A stretch of 28,658 nt of DNA. Origin: JACCQS01 sp050999295. Its GTDB lineage: Bacteria > Actinomycetota > Actinomycetes > Mycobacteriales > Geodermatophilaceae. This document shows, piece by piece, positions 1 through 6,919 of this stretch. The notes beneath the pieces were generated by a model that worked only from the letters and a program-made list of their open reading frames with translations, searched no databases and was not told where the DNA came from. The stretch lies in assembly GCA_050999295.1 (NCBI GenBank), contig JBPCPI010000169.1, forward strand, positions 1-28,658, in the 5' to 3' direction. The first letter of the stretch is position 1. The number at the start of each line of letters is the position of its first letter. The position numbers and the translations under genes were made by a program.

Positions 1-665
1 GTTGCACAGGCCGCCCGGTAGTCGCTCAGCACAGCGCTGGCCTCGGCGTCCCCGGCGGCCCCGGTCCAGGCGACGTACCGGGATTCCAACGCCAGCACCA
101 GCTCGACGAGCAGCTGCTCACGGGACAGGACGGCACCCTCGAGGAGCAGAGACGTGGCGCCGAGCGGCAACTCCTCGGCGGTGGTGGATACGTTCAGGCC
201 CACGCCGAGTACGACCGCACGGTCGCCGGACACGGCAAGGATTCCGGCCGCCTTGGCCTGACCTGGGCCCAGCAGCAGGTCATTGGGCCACTTCAGGGCA
301 GCGTCCACATCGGACAGTGTGCGTACGGCATCGAGCGTGGCCAAGCCGGCGAGTATCGGCAACCAACCCCAGGTTCCCCTCGGTGGCGCCGGACGCAGCA
401 GCACACTGAGCGTCAGACCCGCTCCGCGAGGACTCGACCAACTCCGGTCGAGCCGCCCTCGGCCGCTCGTCTGTTCCTCGGCGACGAGGACGAAGCCCTC
501 TGGCTCCCCCTTGCGCGCCGCGTCGGCGACCTGGAAGTTCGTGGACTCGACGGTCGAGGCGAACCCGGCGGCCGGCCATCCCGATCCGCGTCGGCGTAGC
601 TCCTCGCGGACGGCCCTGGCATCGAGCCGCCCGCGAACGGCGGACAGCTCGGCTGGCTCGGGCAC
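1..665 (-). CDS. birA: biotin--[acetyl-CoA-carboxylase] ligase, 3' end cut by window
   Basis: Cytoplasmic enzyme that activates biotin with ATP and attaches it to the carrier-domain lysine of biotin enzymes. The obvious target is the EAMKM lysine of the accA product at 8881-10659. The reading frame from a GTG at 665 shows STNFQVADAARKG (residues 41-53), GRGRLDR (68-74) and KWPNDLLL (125-132), the family's substrate-binding motifs. About 221 codons are present and the C-terminus runs off the window. There is no N-terminal helix-turn-helix, so this is the monofunctional (non-repressor) type. After AAGIL the frame reads AVSGD, where the family usually has a glutamate (e.g. ILVE/ILAE), a small oddity. 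Start choice: a TANNNT box (TAGCGT) ends 6 bases upstream of the GTG and an in-frame TAG stop lies just beyond, so the mRNA is probably leaderless. It diverges from pccB with 18 bases between start codons. Confidence 0.93.
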   Translation of the reverse strand, partial: MPEPAELSAVRGRLDARAVREELRRRGSGWPAAGFASTVESTNFQVADAARKGEPEGFVLVAEEQTSGRGRLDRSWSSPRGAGLTLSVLLRPAPPRGTWGWLPILAGLATLDAVRTLSDVDAALKWPNDLLLGPGQAKAAGILAVSGDRAVVLGVGLNVSTTAEELPLGATSLLLEGAVLSREQLLVELVLALESRYVAWTGAAGDAEASAVLSDYRAACA

Positions 666-670
666 GCCGA

Positions 671-677
671 TACGCTA
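671..677. promoter_or_regulatory. overlapping divergent -10 boxes for birA and pccB
   Basis: The seven bases TACGCTA read TACGCT on the plus strand (671-676) and TAGCGT on the minus strand (677-672). Both fit the actinobacterial TANNNT -10 consensus. The plus box ends 7 bases before the GTG of pccB and the minus box ends 6 bases before the GTG of birA. The simplest reading is one bidirectional core promoter producing two leaderless transcripts. No clear -35 is visible on either side. The boxes are seen; promoter function is inferred. Confidence 0.6.
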
Positions 678-683
678 CGTCCC

Positions 684-2351
684 GTGACCGCTGAGCCGGG
701 CCCCGCGGCCGAACAGGGCGATTCTCAAGATCGGGAGAACCCGGGCGCCGCCTCGGCGGGGGCCAGGCAGCCTGACATCCACACCACGGCCGGCAAACTG
801 GCCGACTTCCGACGGCGGATCGACGAGGTTGCCGAGGCCGGACATTCGCGCGGTGCCGAAAGACAGCACGAACAGGGGAAGCTGACCGCCCGCGAGCGGA
901 TCGAGGCCCTGCTCGACGACGGTTCGTTCACCGAACTCGACGAGTTCGCCCGGCACCGGCAGACCGTTTTCGGGATGGAGAACAAGCGTCCGTTCGGCGA
1001 CGGCGTGGTCGCCGGCTATGGAACCGTCGACGGCCGCCCGGTGTGCGTGTTCAGCCAGGACGTCACCGTGTTCGGCGGCAGCTTGGGCGAGGTCTACGGC
1101 GAGAAGATCGTCAAGATCCTCGACCTCGCGATGACCAACGGCTGCCCGGTCATCGGCATCAACGAGGGTGGCGGGGCGCGGATCCAGGAGGGCGTGGTCT
1201 CCCTGGGTCTGTACGGCGAGATCTTCCTGCGCAACGTGCACGCCTCCGGGGTCATTCCGCAGATCTCGCTGGTGATGGGCGCCGCGGCGGGTGGGCACGT
1301 CTACTCCCCCGCACTGACCGACTTCATCGTCATGGTCGACAAGACCTCGCAGATGTTCATCACCGGTCCCGACATCGTAAAGACCGTGACCGGGGAGGAC
1401 GTGACACTGGAGGACCTGGGCGGCGCGCGCACGCACAACACGAAATCCGGTGTGGCGCATTACCTTGCCGAGGACGAGGCCGACGCGCTCGACTATGTCA
1501 AGGCGCTGCTGTCCTACCTGCCGTCGAACAACCTGGAACCGCTGCCGGTGGTCGAGAGCTTCCCGATCGACATCTCGCTGCCCGACGGCGTGACCGACCT
1601 GGACGCCGAGCTCGACACCTTCATCCCGGACTCGGCGAACACCCCGTACGACATGCACACGGTTATTGAGCACATCCTCGATGATGGCGAATTCCTGGAG
1701 ATCCAAGCACTTTTCGCGCCGAACATCATCTGCGGCTTCGGCCGGATCGAGGGCCGCCCCGTTGGCGTCGTGGCAAACCAACCGACGCAGTTCGCCGGAA
1801 CCCTCGACATCGACGCATCGGAGAAGGCCGCGCGGTTCGTACGCACCTGCGACGCGTTCAACGTCCCGGTGCTGACCTTCGTCGACGTACCCGGGTTCCT
1901 GCCCGGCACCTCGCAGGAGTGGAACGGGATCATCCGGCGAGGGGCCAAGCTGATCTACGCCTACGCCGAAGCCACCGTGCCGAAGGTCACGGTGATCACC
2001 CGAAAGGCCTACGGCGGGGCGTACGACGTCATGGGCTCCAAACACCTCGGCGCGGACATCAACCTCGCGTGGCCGACCGCGCAGGTCGCCGTTGTCGGGG
2101 CGCAGGGTGCGGTCGGGATCCTGTATCGGCGCGAGATCGCCGCGGCAGAAGACCCCGAGGCGCTGCGCGCTGAGAAGATCACGGAGTACGAGGACACCCT
2201 GGCCAACCCGTACGTGGCCGCTGACCGTGGATACATCGACGCGGTGATTCCCCCCTCGCACACCAGGATCCATGTCGTACGCGCCCTGCGGCTGCTGGCC
2301 AACAAGCGCCAGACCCTGCCGCCCAAGAAGCACGGGAACATCCCACTCTGA
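684..2351 (+). CDS. pccB: propionyl-CoA carboxylase beta (carboxyltransferase) subunit
   Basis: Transfers the carboxyl group from carboxybiotin to an acyl-CoA, most likely propionyl-CoA, giving methylmalonyl-CoA. The 555-residue protein has both crotonase-like halves: GGGARIQEG (162-170) and GAAAGGHVYSP (199-209) in the N-half, PGFLPGTSQEWNGIIRRGAK (403-422) and RKAYGGAYDVMGSK (440-453) in the C-half. D448 aligns, by the known family pattern, with Asp422 of Streptomyces coelicolor PccB, the residue linked to propionyl- over acetyl-CoA preference. The GTG start gives a roughly 30-residue Ala/Gly-rich extension before the conserved DIHTTAGKLADF. It is kept because a TANNNT box lies 7 bases upstream. 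The stop codon overlaps the accE ATG (TGATG), so the two are translationally coupled. The partner biotin carboxylase/BCCP is accA at 8881. Confidence 0.96.
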   Translation: MTAEPGPAAEQGDSQDRENPGAASAGARQPDIHTTAGKLADFRRRIDEVAEAGHSRGAERQHEQGKLTARERIEALLDDGSFTELDEFARHRQTVFGMENKRPFGDGVVAGYGTVDGRPVCVFSQDVTVFGGSLGEVYGEKIVKILDLAMTNGCPVIGINEGGGARIQEGVVSLGLYGEIFLRNVHASGVIPQISLVMGAAAGGHVYSPALTDFIVMVDKTSQMFITGPDIVKTVTGEDVTLEDLGGARTHNTKSGVAHYLAEDEADALDYVKALLSYLPSNNLEPLPVVESFPIDISLPDGVTDLDAELDTFIPDSANTPYDMHTVIEHILDDGEFLEIQALFAPNIICGFGRIEGRPVGVVANQPTQFAGTLDIDASEKAARFVRTCDAFNVPVLTFVDVPGFLPGTSQEWNGIIRRGAKLIYAYAEATVPKVTVITRKAYGGAYDVMGSKHLGADINLAWPTAQVAVVGAQGAVGILYRREIAAAEDPEALRAEKITEYEDTLANPYVAADRGYIDAVIPPSHTRIHVVRALRLLANKRQTLPPKKHGNIPL

Positions 2352-2575
2352 TGCGTGACGATCCCGAACTTTCGCCGCCGTTTCTGCAGATCGTGCGCGG
2401 CGAGCCCAGCGTCGAGGAGATCGCCGCCCTGGTGGCTGTCTTGTCGGCCGGTTCGGGGGCACGCAAGGCCACCGCGCCGGCTCCGGTCTTCGGCTGGTCG
2501 GCGCGTTCGAGTCTCATGCGCACTTCGCTGTCAGCGGGCCACGGCGGCTGGCGAGCCAGCACGCTGGGGCGGTAG
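2351..2575 (+). CDS. accE: acyl-CoA carboxylase epsilon subunit
   Basis: Small accessory subunit (74 aa) that stabilises or stimulates actinobacterial acyl-CoA carboxylase complexes by bridging the alpha and beta subunits. The family pattern is visible: FLQIVRGEPSVEEIAALVAV (residues 11-30), a variable Ala/Pro-rich middle, then a W and a terminal GGWRASTLGR. The ATG overlaps the last base of the pccB stop, which fixes the start and implies coupled translation. In relatives maf usually follows directly; here an opposing gene (2647-5139) comes between. Assignment rests on sequence pattern plus its place immediately after the beta subunit. Confidence 0.88.
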   Translation: MRDDPELSPPFLQIVRGEPSVEEIAALVAVLSAGSGARKATAPAPVFGWSARSSLMRTSLSAGHGGWRASTLGR

Positions 2576-2576
2576 C

Positions 2577-2629
2577 GCACTCGTCGGTGCGGAAGTTCGA
2601 GCCGGGTAGTAGTCGCGGCCGAAACTTCC
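2577..2629. terminator. inverted repeats between converging accE and SEC-C gene
   Basis: Two hairpin-forming sequences fill the 71-base convergent gap. One is CGCAC-TCGTCG-GTGCG (2577-2592), a perfect 5-bp stem. The other is GGAAGTTCG (2591-2599) facing CGAAACTTCC (2620-2629), a 9-bp stem with one bulged base. Neither is followed by a convincing T-run, so a bidirectional terminator is plausible but unproven. Confidence 0.35.
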
Positions 2630-2646
2630 CCACGGCGGCCGCGCAG

Positions 2647-5139
2647 TCAGCCGCGTCGCGGCAGCCCGAGCAGATCGCGGATTCGATCCGCGCTCATCCC
2701 GCCACCACCCGACGGTGTCGGCATGGAGTCGAAATCCTCGAGCAGCAGCTGAAGTTCACGCCGCGACGCTGGTGATCGCATTGCTTCCCGAGGCGTCTTT
2801 CCGCGCAGCGCCGGTATCTCGGTGTCGATCCACTTCCGCTCGTACGCGCGGACGTGTTCGGCCACAGCGTCGCTCATGTCCGGATCCAGGTCCACCGGCT
2901 CTGGCACGGCGCGCGGCTTACGCATCAGCTCTTCCACGGACTGCTCCTCGCCGCTCAGAAGCTCAGCTGTGGGGTCGGCATGGCGCAATCGATGGATCAG
3001 CTCGGCCAGCCGCTCTCGCGAATTCACGCTGATCTCGACCTCGAGTCCGGCTCGGGTGAACGTCCCCGCGACCGTGCCGTCGGAGCGCTCCACAACAAGA
3101 CAATCCTTCCCGCGCTCGGTCAGGCCCGAGGCTCGTAGTCGCGTCCAGGCCTTCGCCGTGGACAGTCGCCACACCTGCGTGGCGATCACGAGTGCCTGCC
3201 CCTCGGTGTTCTGCAGCTCGGGCAGCTCATCGGCGGCTCTGCGCCAAGCCAGCAGGTCTTGCGCCGAGCCGGATTCCAGCACCGCGGACAGGGAGGCGCG
3301 TTGGCGGCGTGGAACCATGAGCACCACCCCGAGCATGCGACCAGATCCAGTGTCCAGCATTCGAGTCAGCAGCAGTTCGCCACGACGGGCTTCGAGGCTC
3401 CCGATTCGCTCGACCACGTCATACTCCTGATCGTCGGCCAGGTCCCGCAGCCGCATCCCGGTTCCGGGACTCACGTCGCGTACCTCGTAGAGTGCCAGCC
3501 GACTGCTCAGCCAGGTAGTGGCGAGATCTCGCTCGTCGTCCGGCAGTAGCTCCCCTCGCTCGGCGATGAAATCGGCTAATGCGCCGCCCTCGTGGAGGGC
3601 GCAGTCAGCGACTAACGGCTCCGTCAGCGCAGCGTGCGCAGCAGCCTGACTGTGAATGTCTTCGGTGCCGACCAGTGCCGCGCCGTAGACCAGGACCAGG
3701 TCACTCAGCGGCGGGCGCTGGAGGTAGCGCCGGGCCTTGCCCAAGAGCCAGCCGGCCCGGTCGCTGAGCGGATGCCCGATGCGCTGTCGACCGTGGCAGT
3801 GCTTGTACTTGCGGCCGCTTCCGCAGGGGCACGGTGCATTGCGCGGCGCCGCCGTTGCAGGCGGGAACCGGAAACTGGCGTAGGTCGCCAGCTCCTCGTC
3901 ATCGTCGTCAACACCGGCCCGCCTCAGCAGGTCGTACGCGGTCGCCGCATCACCACGGTCGCCGGCGTAGTCCGCCGAGCGCCAGAGCGCCGCCTGGCAC
4001 TGGGGATTGGCCTCCAACGCCGCTGCTAGCCAGGTCTCCTCCTCGGTAGGATCCTGCTGCCACTCTGCGCACACAGCCAGGCACATCGCTGGACCGCACG
4101 CATCCGGCGTGCCCTTGGCCGCATGGAAGGCCCACCGCAGGAACGGTTCCCACTTGTCCGAGCGGTAGACAGCTGAGTGCAGCCAAGACTCTGCCCTGGG
4201 CTCGGACAGTGCGGCCGCTGCCGCACGAGCCCGTTGGTTGTCAGCGTGGTCCGGGTCGTTTTGCCAGTCCATAAAGGCCTGCCGCGCATGTGCGGCGTTG
4301 TCCAGGAGCTCTTGCTGGGTCTCGCTCAGTCTTTCGTCATCGGCATCGTCGTCGGTCGTGTCAAACCCGAGGTTCTCCGGGGTGAGACCACTCAGGCGCC
4401 AGGTCAGCCAGAGTGCCCGAGGCAGGCCCCAGCAGCCCAACTCGGTGACTCGACGGTCCTCGTCCACAGCGCCGAGCGCCTGCCAGAGGGGCATCACGAG
4501 TTCGAAGGCGTGCTCTACGAGCTGGAGACCGTCGTAGTCGAACTCCACTTCCACCTCAGGCACCACCGAGGATGTACGGACCAGTGCTTGCGGACTGGCA
4601 TCGGCGCCTGATCCCTGACGCACCATGGCCACGACCGCGGCGATCCAGTCGGCGTGGGTCAGTGTCATCACCGCAGCCACCGATTCGATGTCCCAGCCTG
4701 GGTCCTGGGGCGGGGAGACGACCGAGCCCGCCGCTATCAACCAGGCCGCTTCGTCGTCCATGTCGTTGGGAACCCCGGCCGCCCAGCTCAGCGAGCGGGC
4801 GAACCAGTCATAGGGCCAGGCGCCACGGCTCACACCCGCTCGCAGAAGCCCAGTCGAGGCGGAACGCTGTCGCTGCGGAACTTCGCTCGGAAGGTCGTCT
4901 CCGAGCATCTCCATTAGGAGCGCTGCTGCCTCGCGGTCCGCTTCGTCCAGAGCCGCGAGAAACTCCTCGTCGTCCAAGTCATCCAGGTAGTCCAAGTCGT
5001 CCGGGTCATCGAGGTCATCTAGACGATCGAAGGGACTCGCCGCGCTATCGAGCCTCCCTGGCGCCGGATCCTGGCTACCGCCCGCCAAGCTGGATAGGTC
5101 AGGTTTGGTTGGCTTGCGTTTGGTTGGCTTGCGTGCCAT
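2647..5139 (-). CDS. SEC-C zinc-motif protein with acidic N-terminus and TPR-like region
   Basis: Large 830-aa protein of unknown function. It begins with a basic KPTKR repeat (4-13), then a very acidic segment rich in DDLDD (about 40-58). An alpha-helical, Trp-rich region follows, with a TPR-like stretch at about 361-428. A SEC-C metal-binding motif is clear (APCPCGSGRKYKHCHG, Cys437, Cys439, Cys448, His449). The C-terminus carries IPALRGKTPREA (775-786), seen in other SEC-C/TPR proteins. SEC-C motifs bind zinc and occur in SecA and in many uncharacterised proteins; no enzyme active site is visible. Start: the ATG at 5139 follows GAGAAG nine bases upstream; the frame continues open further upstream but there lies inside maf. 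Two sampled 60-base rows are 60% and 63% G+C against 70% in an accA row, hinting at transfer. It interrupts the usual accE-maf order. Confidence 0.8.
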   Translation of the reverse strand: MARKPTKRKPTKPDLSSLAGGSQDPAPGRLDSAASPFDRLDDLDDPDDLDYLDDLDDEEFLAALDEADREAAALLMEMLGDDLPSEVPQRQRSASTGLLRAGVSRGAWPYDWFARSLSWAAGVPNDMDDEAAWLIAAGSVVSPPQDPGWDIESVAAVMTLTHADWIAAVVAMVRQGSGADASPQALVRTSSVVPEVEVEFDYDGLQLVEHAFELVMPLWQALGAVDEDRRVTELGCWGLPRALWLTWRLSGLTPENLGFDTTDDDADDERLSETQQELLDNAAHARQAFMDWQNDPDHADNQRARAAAAALSEPRAESWLHSAVYRSDKWEPFLRWAFHAAKGTPDACGPAMCLAVCAEWQQDPTEEETWLAAALEANPQCQAALWRSADYAGDRGDAATAYDLLRRAGVDDDDEELATYASFRFPPATAAPRNAPCPCGSGRKYKHCHGRQRIGHPLSDRAGWLLGKARRYLQRPPLSDLVLVYGAALVGTEDIHSQAAAHAALTEPLVADCALHEGGALADFIAERGELLPDDERDLATTWLSSRLALYEVRDVSPGTGMRLRDLADDQEYDVVERIGSLEARRGELLLTRMLDTGSGRMLGVVLMVPRRQRASLSAVLESGSAQDLLAWRRAADELPELQNTEGQALVIATQVWRLSTAKAWTRLRASGLTERGKDCLVVERSDGTVAGTFTRAGLEVEISVNSRERLAELIHRLRHADPTAELLSGEEQSVEELMRKPRAVPEPVDLDPDMSDAVAEHVRAYERKWIDTEIPALRGKTPREAMRSPASRRELQLLLEDFDSMPTPSGGGGMSADRIRDLLGLPRRG
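5104..5133. repeat. two tandem 15-bp units at the 5' end of the SEC-C gene
   Basis: TTTGGTTGGCTTGCG occurs twice head to tail with no mismatch (5104-5118, 5119-5133). On the minus strand it encodes the duplicated RKPTK near the protein start, a short basic tail that precedes an acidic stretch. It probably arose by a slippage duplication. Confidence 0.8.
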
Positions 5140-5785
5140 GGGCCCATCTTCTCGTATTCCAACGCCACGATCGGGGGCAACTGGGTATCTGCCGCACCTC
5201 ATCCTCGCCTCGGCATCGCTCGGACGGCTTCGACTGCTGCGACAAGCCGGATTCGACCCGCAGGTCATCGTCAGTGGCGTGGACGAGTCGACGGTCACTG
5301 GCACCGACCCGCGCGCCCTAGTCATGGAACTGGCGCTGGCCAAGGCCTCCGCCGTGGCCGCGTTAGTGACCGAGGGACTGGTAGTCGGCGCCGATTCGGT
5401 ACTGGACCTCGACGGGGAGGTACTGGGCAAGCCCACCGATGCCGAGGCTGCGCGTAACCGCTGGGCCACGCTGTCCGGCCGATCCGGCGTGCTACGCACT
5501 GGGCAGGCGTTGGTTCTCGTGGTCGATGGCGCGGTTCGCGCCACGGATGTGTCCGCGGCCGCGGCCACCGTGCGCTTCGGCAAGCCCGACGAAGCCGAAC
5601 TCGAGGCCTACCTACGCTCCGGGGAACCAATCCAGGTGGCCGGCGCCTTCACCATCGACGGACTGGGCGGGCAGTTCATCGACTCGATCGACGGAGACGC
5701 GGGCACGGTCATCGGTCTCAGCCTCCCACTGCTGCGCATCCAGGCTGCTCGCCTCGGCGTACGGCTGACCGATCTCTGGTCCTAG
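5138..5785 (+). CDS. maf: Maf family nucleoside triphosphate pyrophosphatase
   Basis: Cytoplasmic house-cleaning enzyme that hydrolyses dTTP/UTP or modified nucleotides to the monophosphate. Family hallmarks are HLILASASLGRLRLLRQAGF near the start, SGVDES, VVGADSVLDLDGEVLGKP with the catalytic-type aspartate of GAD, RTG, and the C-terminal VAGAFTIDGLGG and GLSLPLLR. From the ATG at 5138 the protein is 215 aa with about 17 residues ahead of the conserved LILASAS that are not typical of the family. No other ATG or GTG start lies in frame before the domain, although a CTG sits at 5189. The ATG lies in the same CCATGG as the start of the divergent SEC-C gene, so no intergenic promoter exists if both starts are right. 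No Shine-Dalgarno is visible. The gene normally sits in the accD-accE-maf-accA cluster. Confidence 0.88.
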   Translation: MGPSSRIPTPRSGATGYLPHLILASASLGRLRLLRQAGFDPQVIVSGVDESTVTGTDPRALVMELALAKASAVAALVTEGLVVGADSVLDLDGEVLGKPTDAEAARNRWATLSGRSGVLRTGQALVLVVDGAVRATDVSAAAATVRFGKPDEAELEAYLRSGEPIQVAGAFTIDGLGGQFIDSIDGDAGTVIGLSLPLLRIQAARLGVRLTDLWS

Positions 5786-5866
5786 GTTGCAGACCGAAGG
5801 TGCGGACACAACACTTGTCCAGCAGGGCCGCAGCGCGACGGCCGGGCACACCAGGAAGGGGCATCA

Positions 5867-6397
5867 ATGACCAGCGGTCCTGCCGAACCGCACGTCATCG
5901 ATCGCGTTTCGGGCCATGAACCCCGCAGACCGCAGAAGCCGTCCGAGGCCAGGAATCGACGCATCCTCCTGTTCGCTGGCTCTGCGATCGTGCTCGTCAC
6001 GGTGTTAGGACTGGTGGTTGTGCTGCTCGTCGGTCGCGGGTTCACTGCGACCGGAACGTTCACTCTGTTGGACCGGGATGGGGATGGCGTTGGCGGCGGG
6101 GCTGAGTATGGCGAGATCGGCAAGGGCGCTCCTTGCTTCGGCACAGGAGGCTATGACGACATCCGCGAAGGCGCTCCGGTCCTCATCCGCGATGACGCAG
6201 GAACCACCGTAGGGGAAGGTCGGCTCGAGTACGCCAGGACCATCGGCCGGCTTTCTTGCGTCTTCACCTTCACCATCGAAGATGTCGCGTCGGGAGCGGA
6301 GTTCTACGAGGTCGAGGTCTCCGGCCGCGGCGGAACGAACTTTACCCAAGATGAACTCGAGAAGGGCATCGGACTGGCAATCGGTGGTGAATGGTGA
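5867..6397 (+). CDS. single-pass membrane protein with EF-hand-like loop, function unknown
   Basis: 176-aa protein. A basic cytoplasmic N-terminus (about 1-32) is followed by one transmembrane helix (about 33-56) and then an exported domain of about 120 residues. Directly after the helix is a 12-residue DRDGDGVGGGAE (69-80) with acidic side chains at positions 1, 3, 5 and 12, the spacing of a calcium-binding EF-hand loop. The outer domain also has GTGGYDDIREG (92-102) and two cysteines (90, 131) that could pair. The start is supported by AGGAAGGGG upstream of the ATG. It converges on the VOC gene with 13 bases between ends. I do not recognise a named family; a fold role or calcium binding is inference. 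Confidence 0.7.
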   Translation: MTSGPAEPHVIDRVSGHEPRRPQKPSEARNRRILLFAGSAIVLVTVLGLVVVLLVGRGFTATGTFTLLDRDGDGVGGGAEYGEIGKGAPCFGTGGYDDIREGAPVLIRDDAGTTVGEGRLEYARTIGRLSCVFTFTIEDVASGAEFYEVEVSGRGGTNFTQDELEKGIGLAIGGEW

Positions 6398-6410
6398 ACC
6401 TTCCGACGAG

Positions 6411-6851
6411 TCAGTGTGCACCCGATTCGACTCTTGCCTGGATCTCCTGTGGACTCAGCTCCCCGAATGGCTGGGACAGCAGCCACAGATGGCCGAACGG
6501 ATCCTGCAGCCGGCCGTCGCGGCTGCCGTAGTACTGGTCTCCCACTGGGATCAGGACCGTGGCACCGTTCGCGACCATCGCTGCGGCCCGGGCGTCGGCA
6601 TCGGGAACCTGGAGATGGCACAAGACGGGGCTGCCGCCGAACTCCGACGGACTCCAGTTCACCTTCCCGTCGGACTGGGTCACCGAGAAGACCGACTCCC
6701 CGACCTCTACCTCGGCATGGACGATCGTTCCGGAGGGCTCGGCGTAGCGGACCAGTTCCCGGCCGCCGAGTGCGGCCACATAGAAGTCCAGTGCTGCCGC
6801 GGTGTCGTCTACAACCAGGCGCAGGTGCAGTCGGGTAGGTATCTCGCTCAT
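6411..6851 (-). CDS. VOC (glyoxalase/PhnB-like) family protein
   Basis: 146-aa cytoplasmic protein of the vicinal oxygen chelate superfamily. It opens with TRLHLRLVVDDTAAALDFYV, the first beta-alpha-beta unit, and has the PhnB-type ending DQYYGSRDGRLQDPFGHLWL. Members bind a metal and act on diverse small molecules or antibiotics, and the substrate cannot be told from sequence. The start ATG at 6851 has GGTGAAG about 8 bases upstream. It is divergent from the PLP-enzyme gene at 6920 and convergent with the membrane-protein gene. It does not look like methylmalonyl-CoA epimerase despite sharing that superfamily. Confidence 0.82.
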   Translation of the reverse strand: MSEIPTRLHLRLVVDDTAAALDFYVAALGGRELVRYAEPSGTIVHAEVEVGESVFSVTQSDGKVNWSPSEFGGSPVLCHLQVPDADARAAAMVANGATVLIPVGDQYYGSRDGRLQDPFGHLWLLSQPFGELSPQEIQARVESGAH

Positions 6852-6919
6852 GAGCCGAGCTTCACCGGTCAGTCGGCCTGCGTCTAGAACGAATGGGAAG
6901 TCGCTGCCAGACTGCGCTG

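Noticed and set aside
675..2462. 595-codon minus-strand open frame opposite pccB
   Set aside because: Shadow of pccB and accE. The real genes show full carboxyltransferase motifs on the plus strand.
6411..6851. VOC protein as the missing methylmalonyl-CoA epimerase
   Set aside because: Same superfamily, but the DQYYGSRDGRLQDPFGHLW ending is PhnB-like. The epimerase N-terminal pattern (IDHVGIAV-type) is absent.
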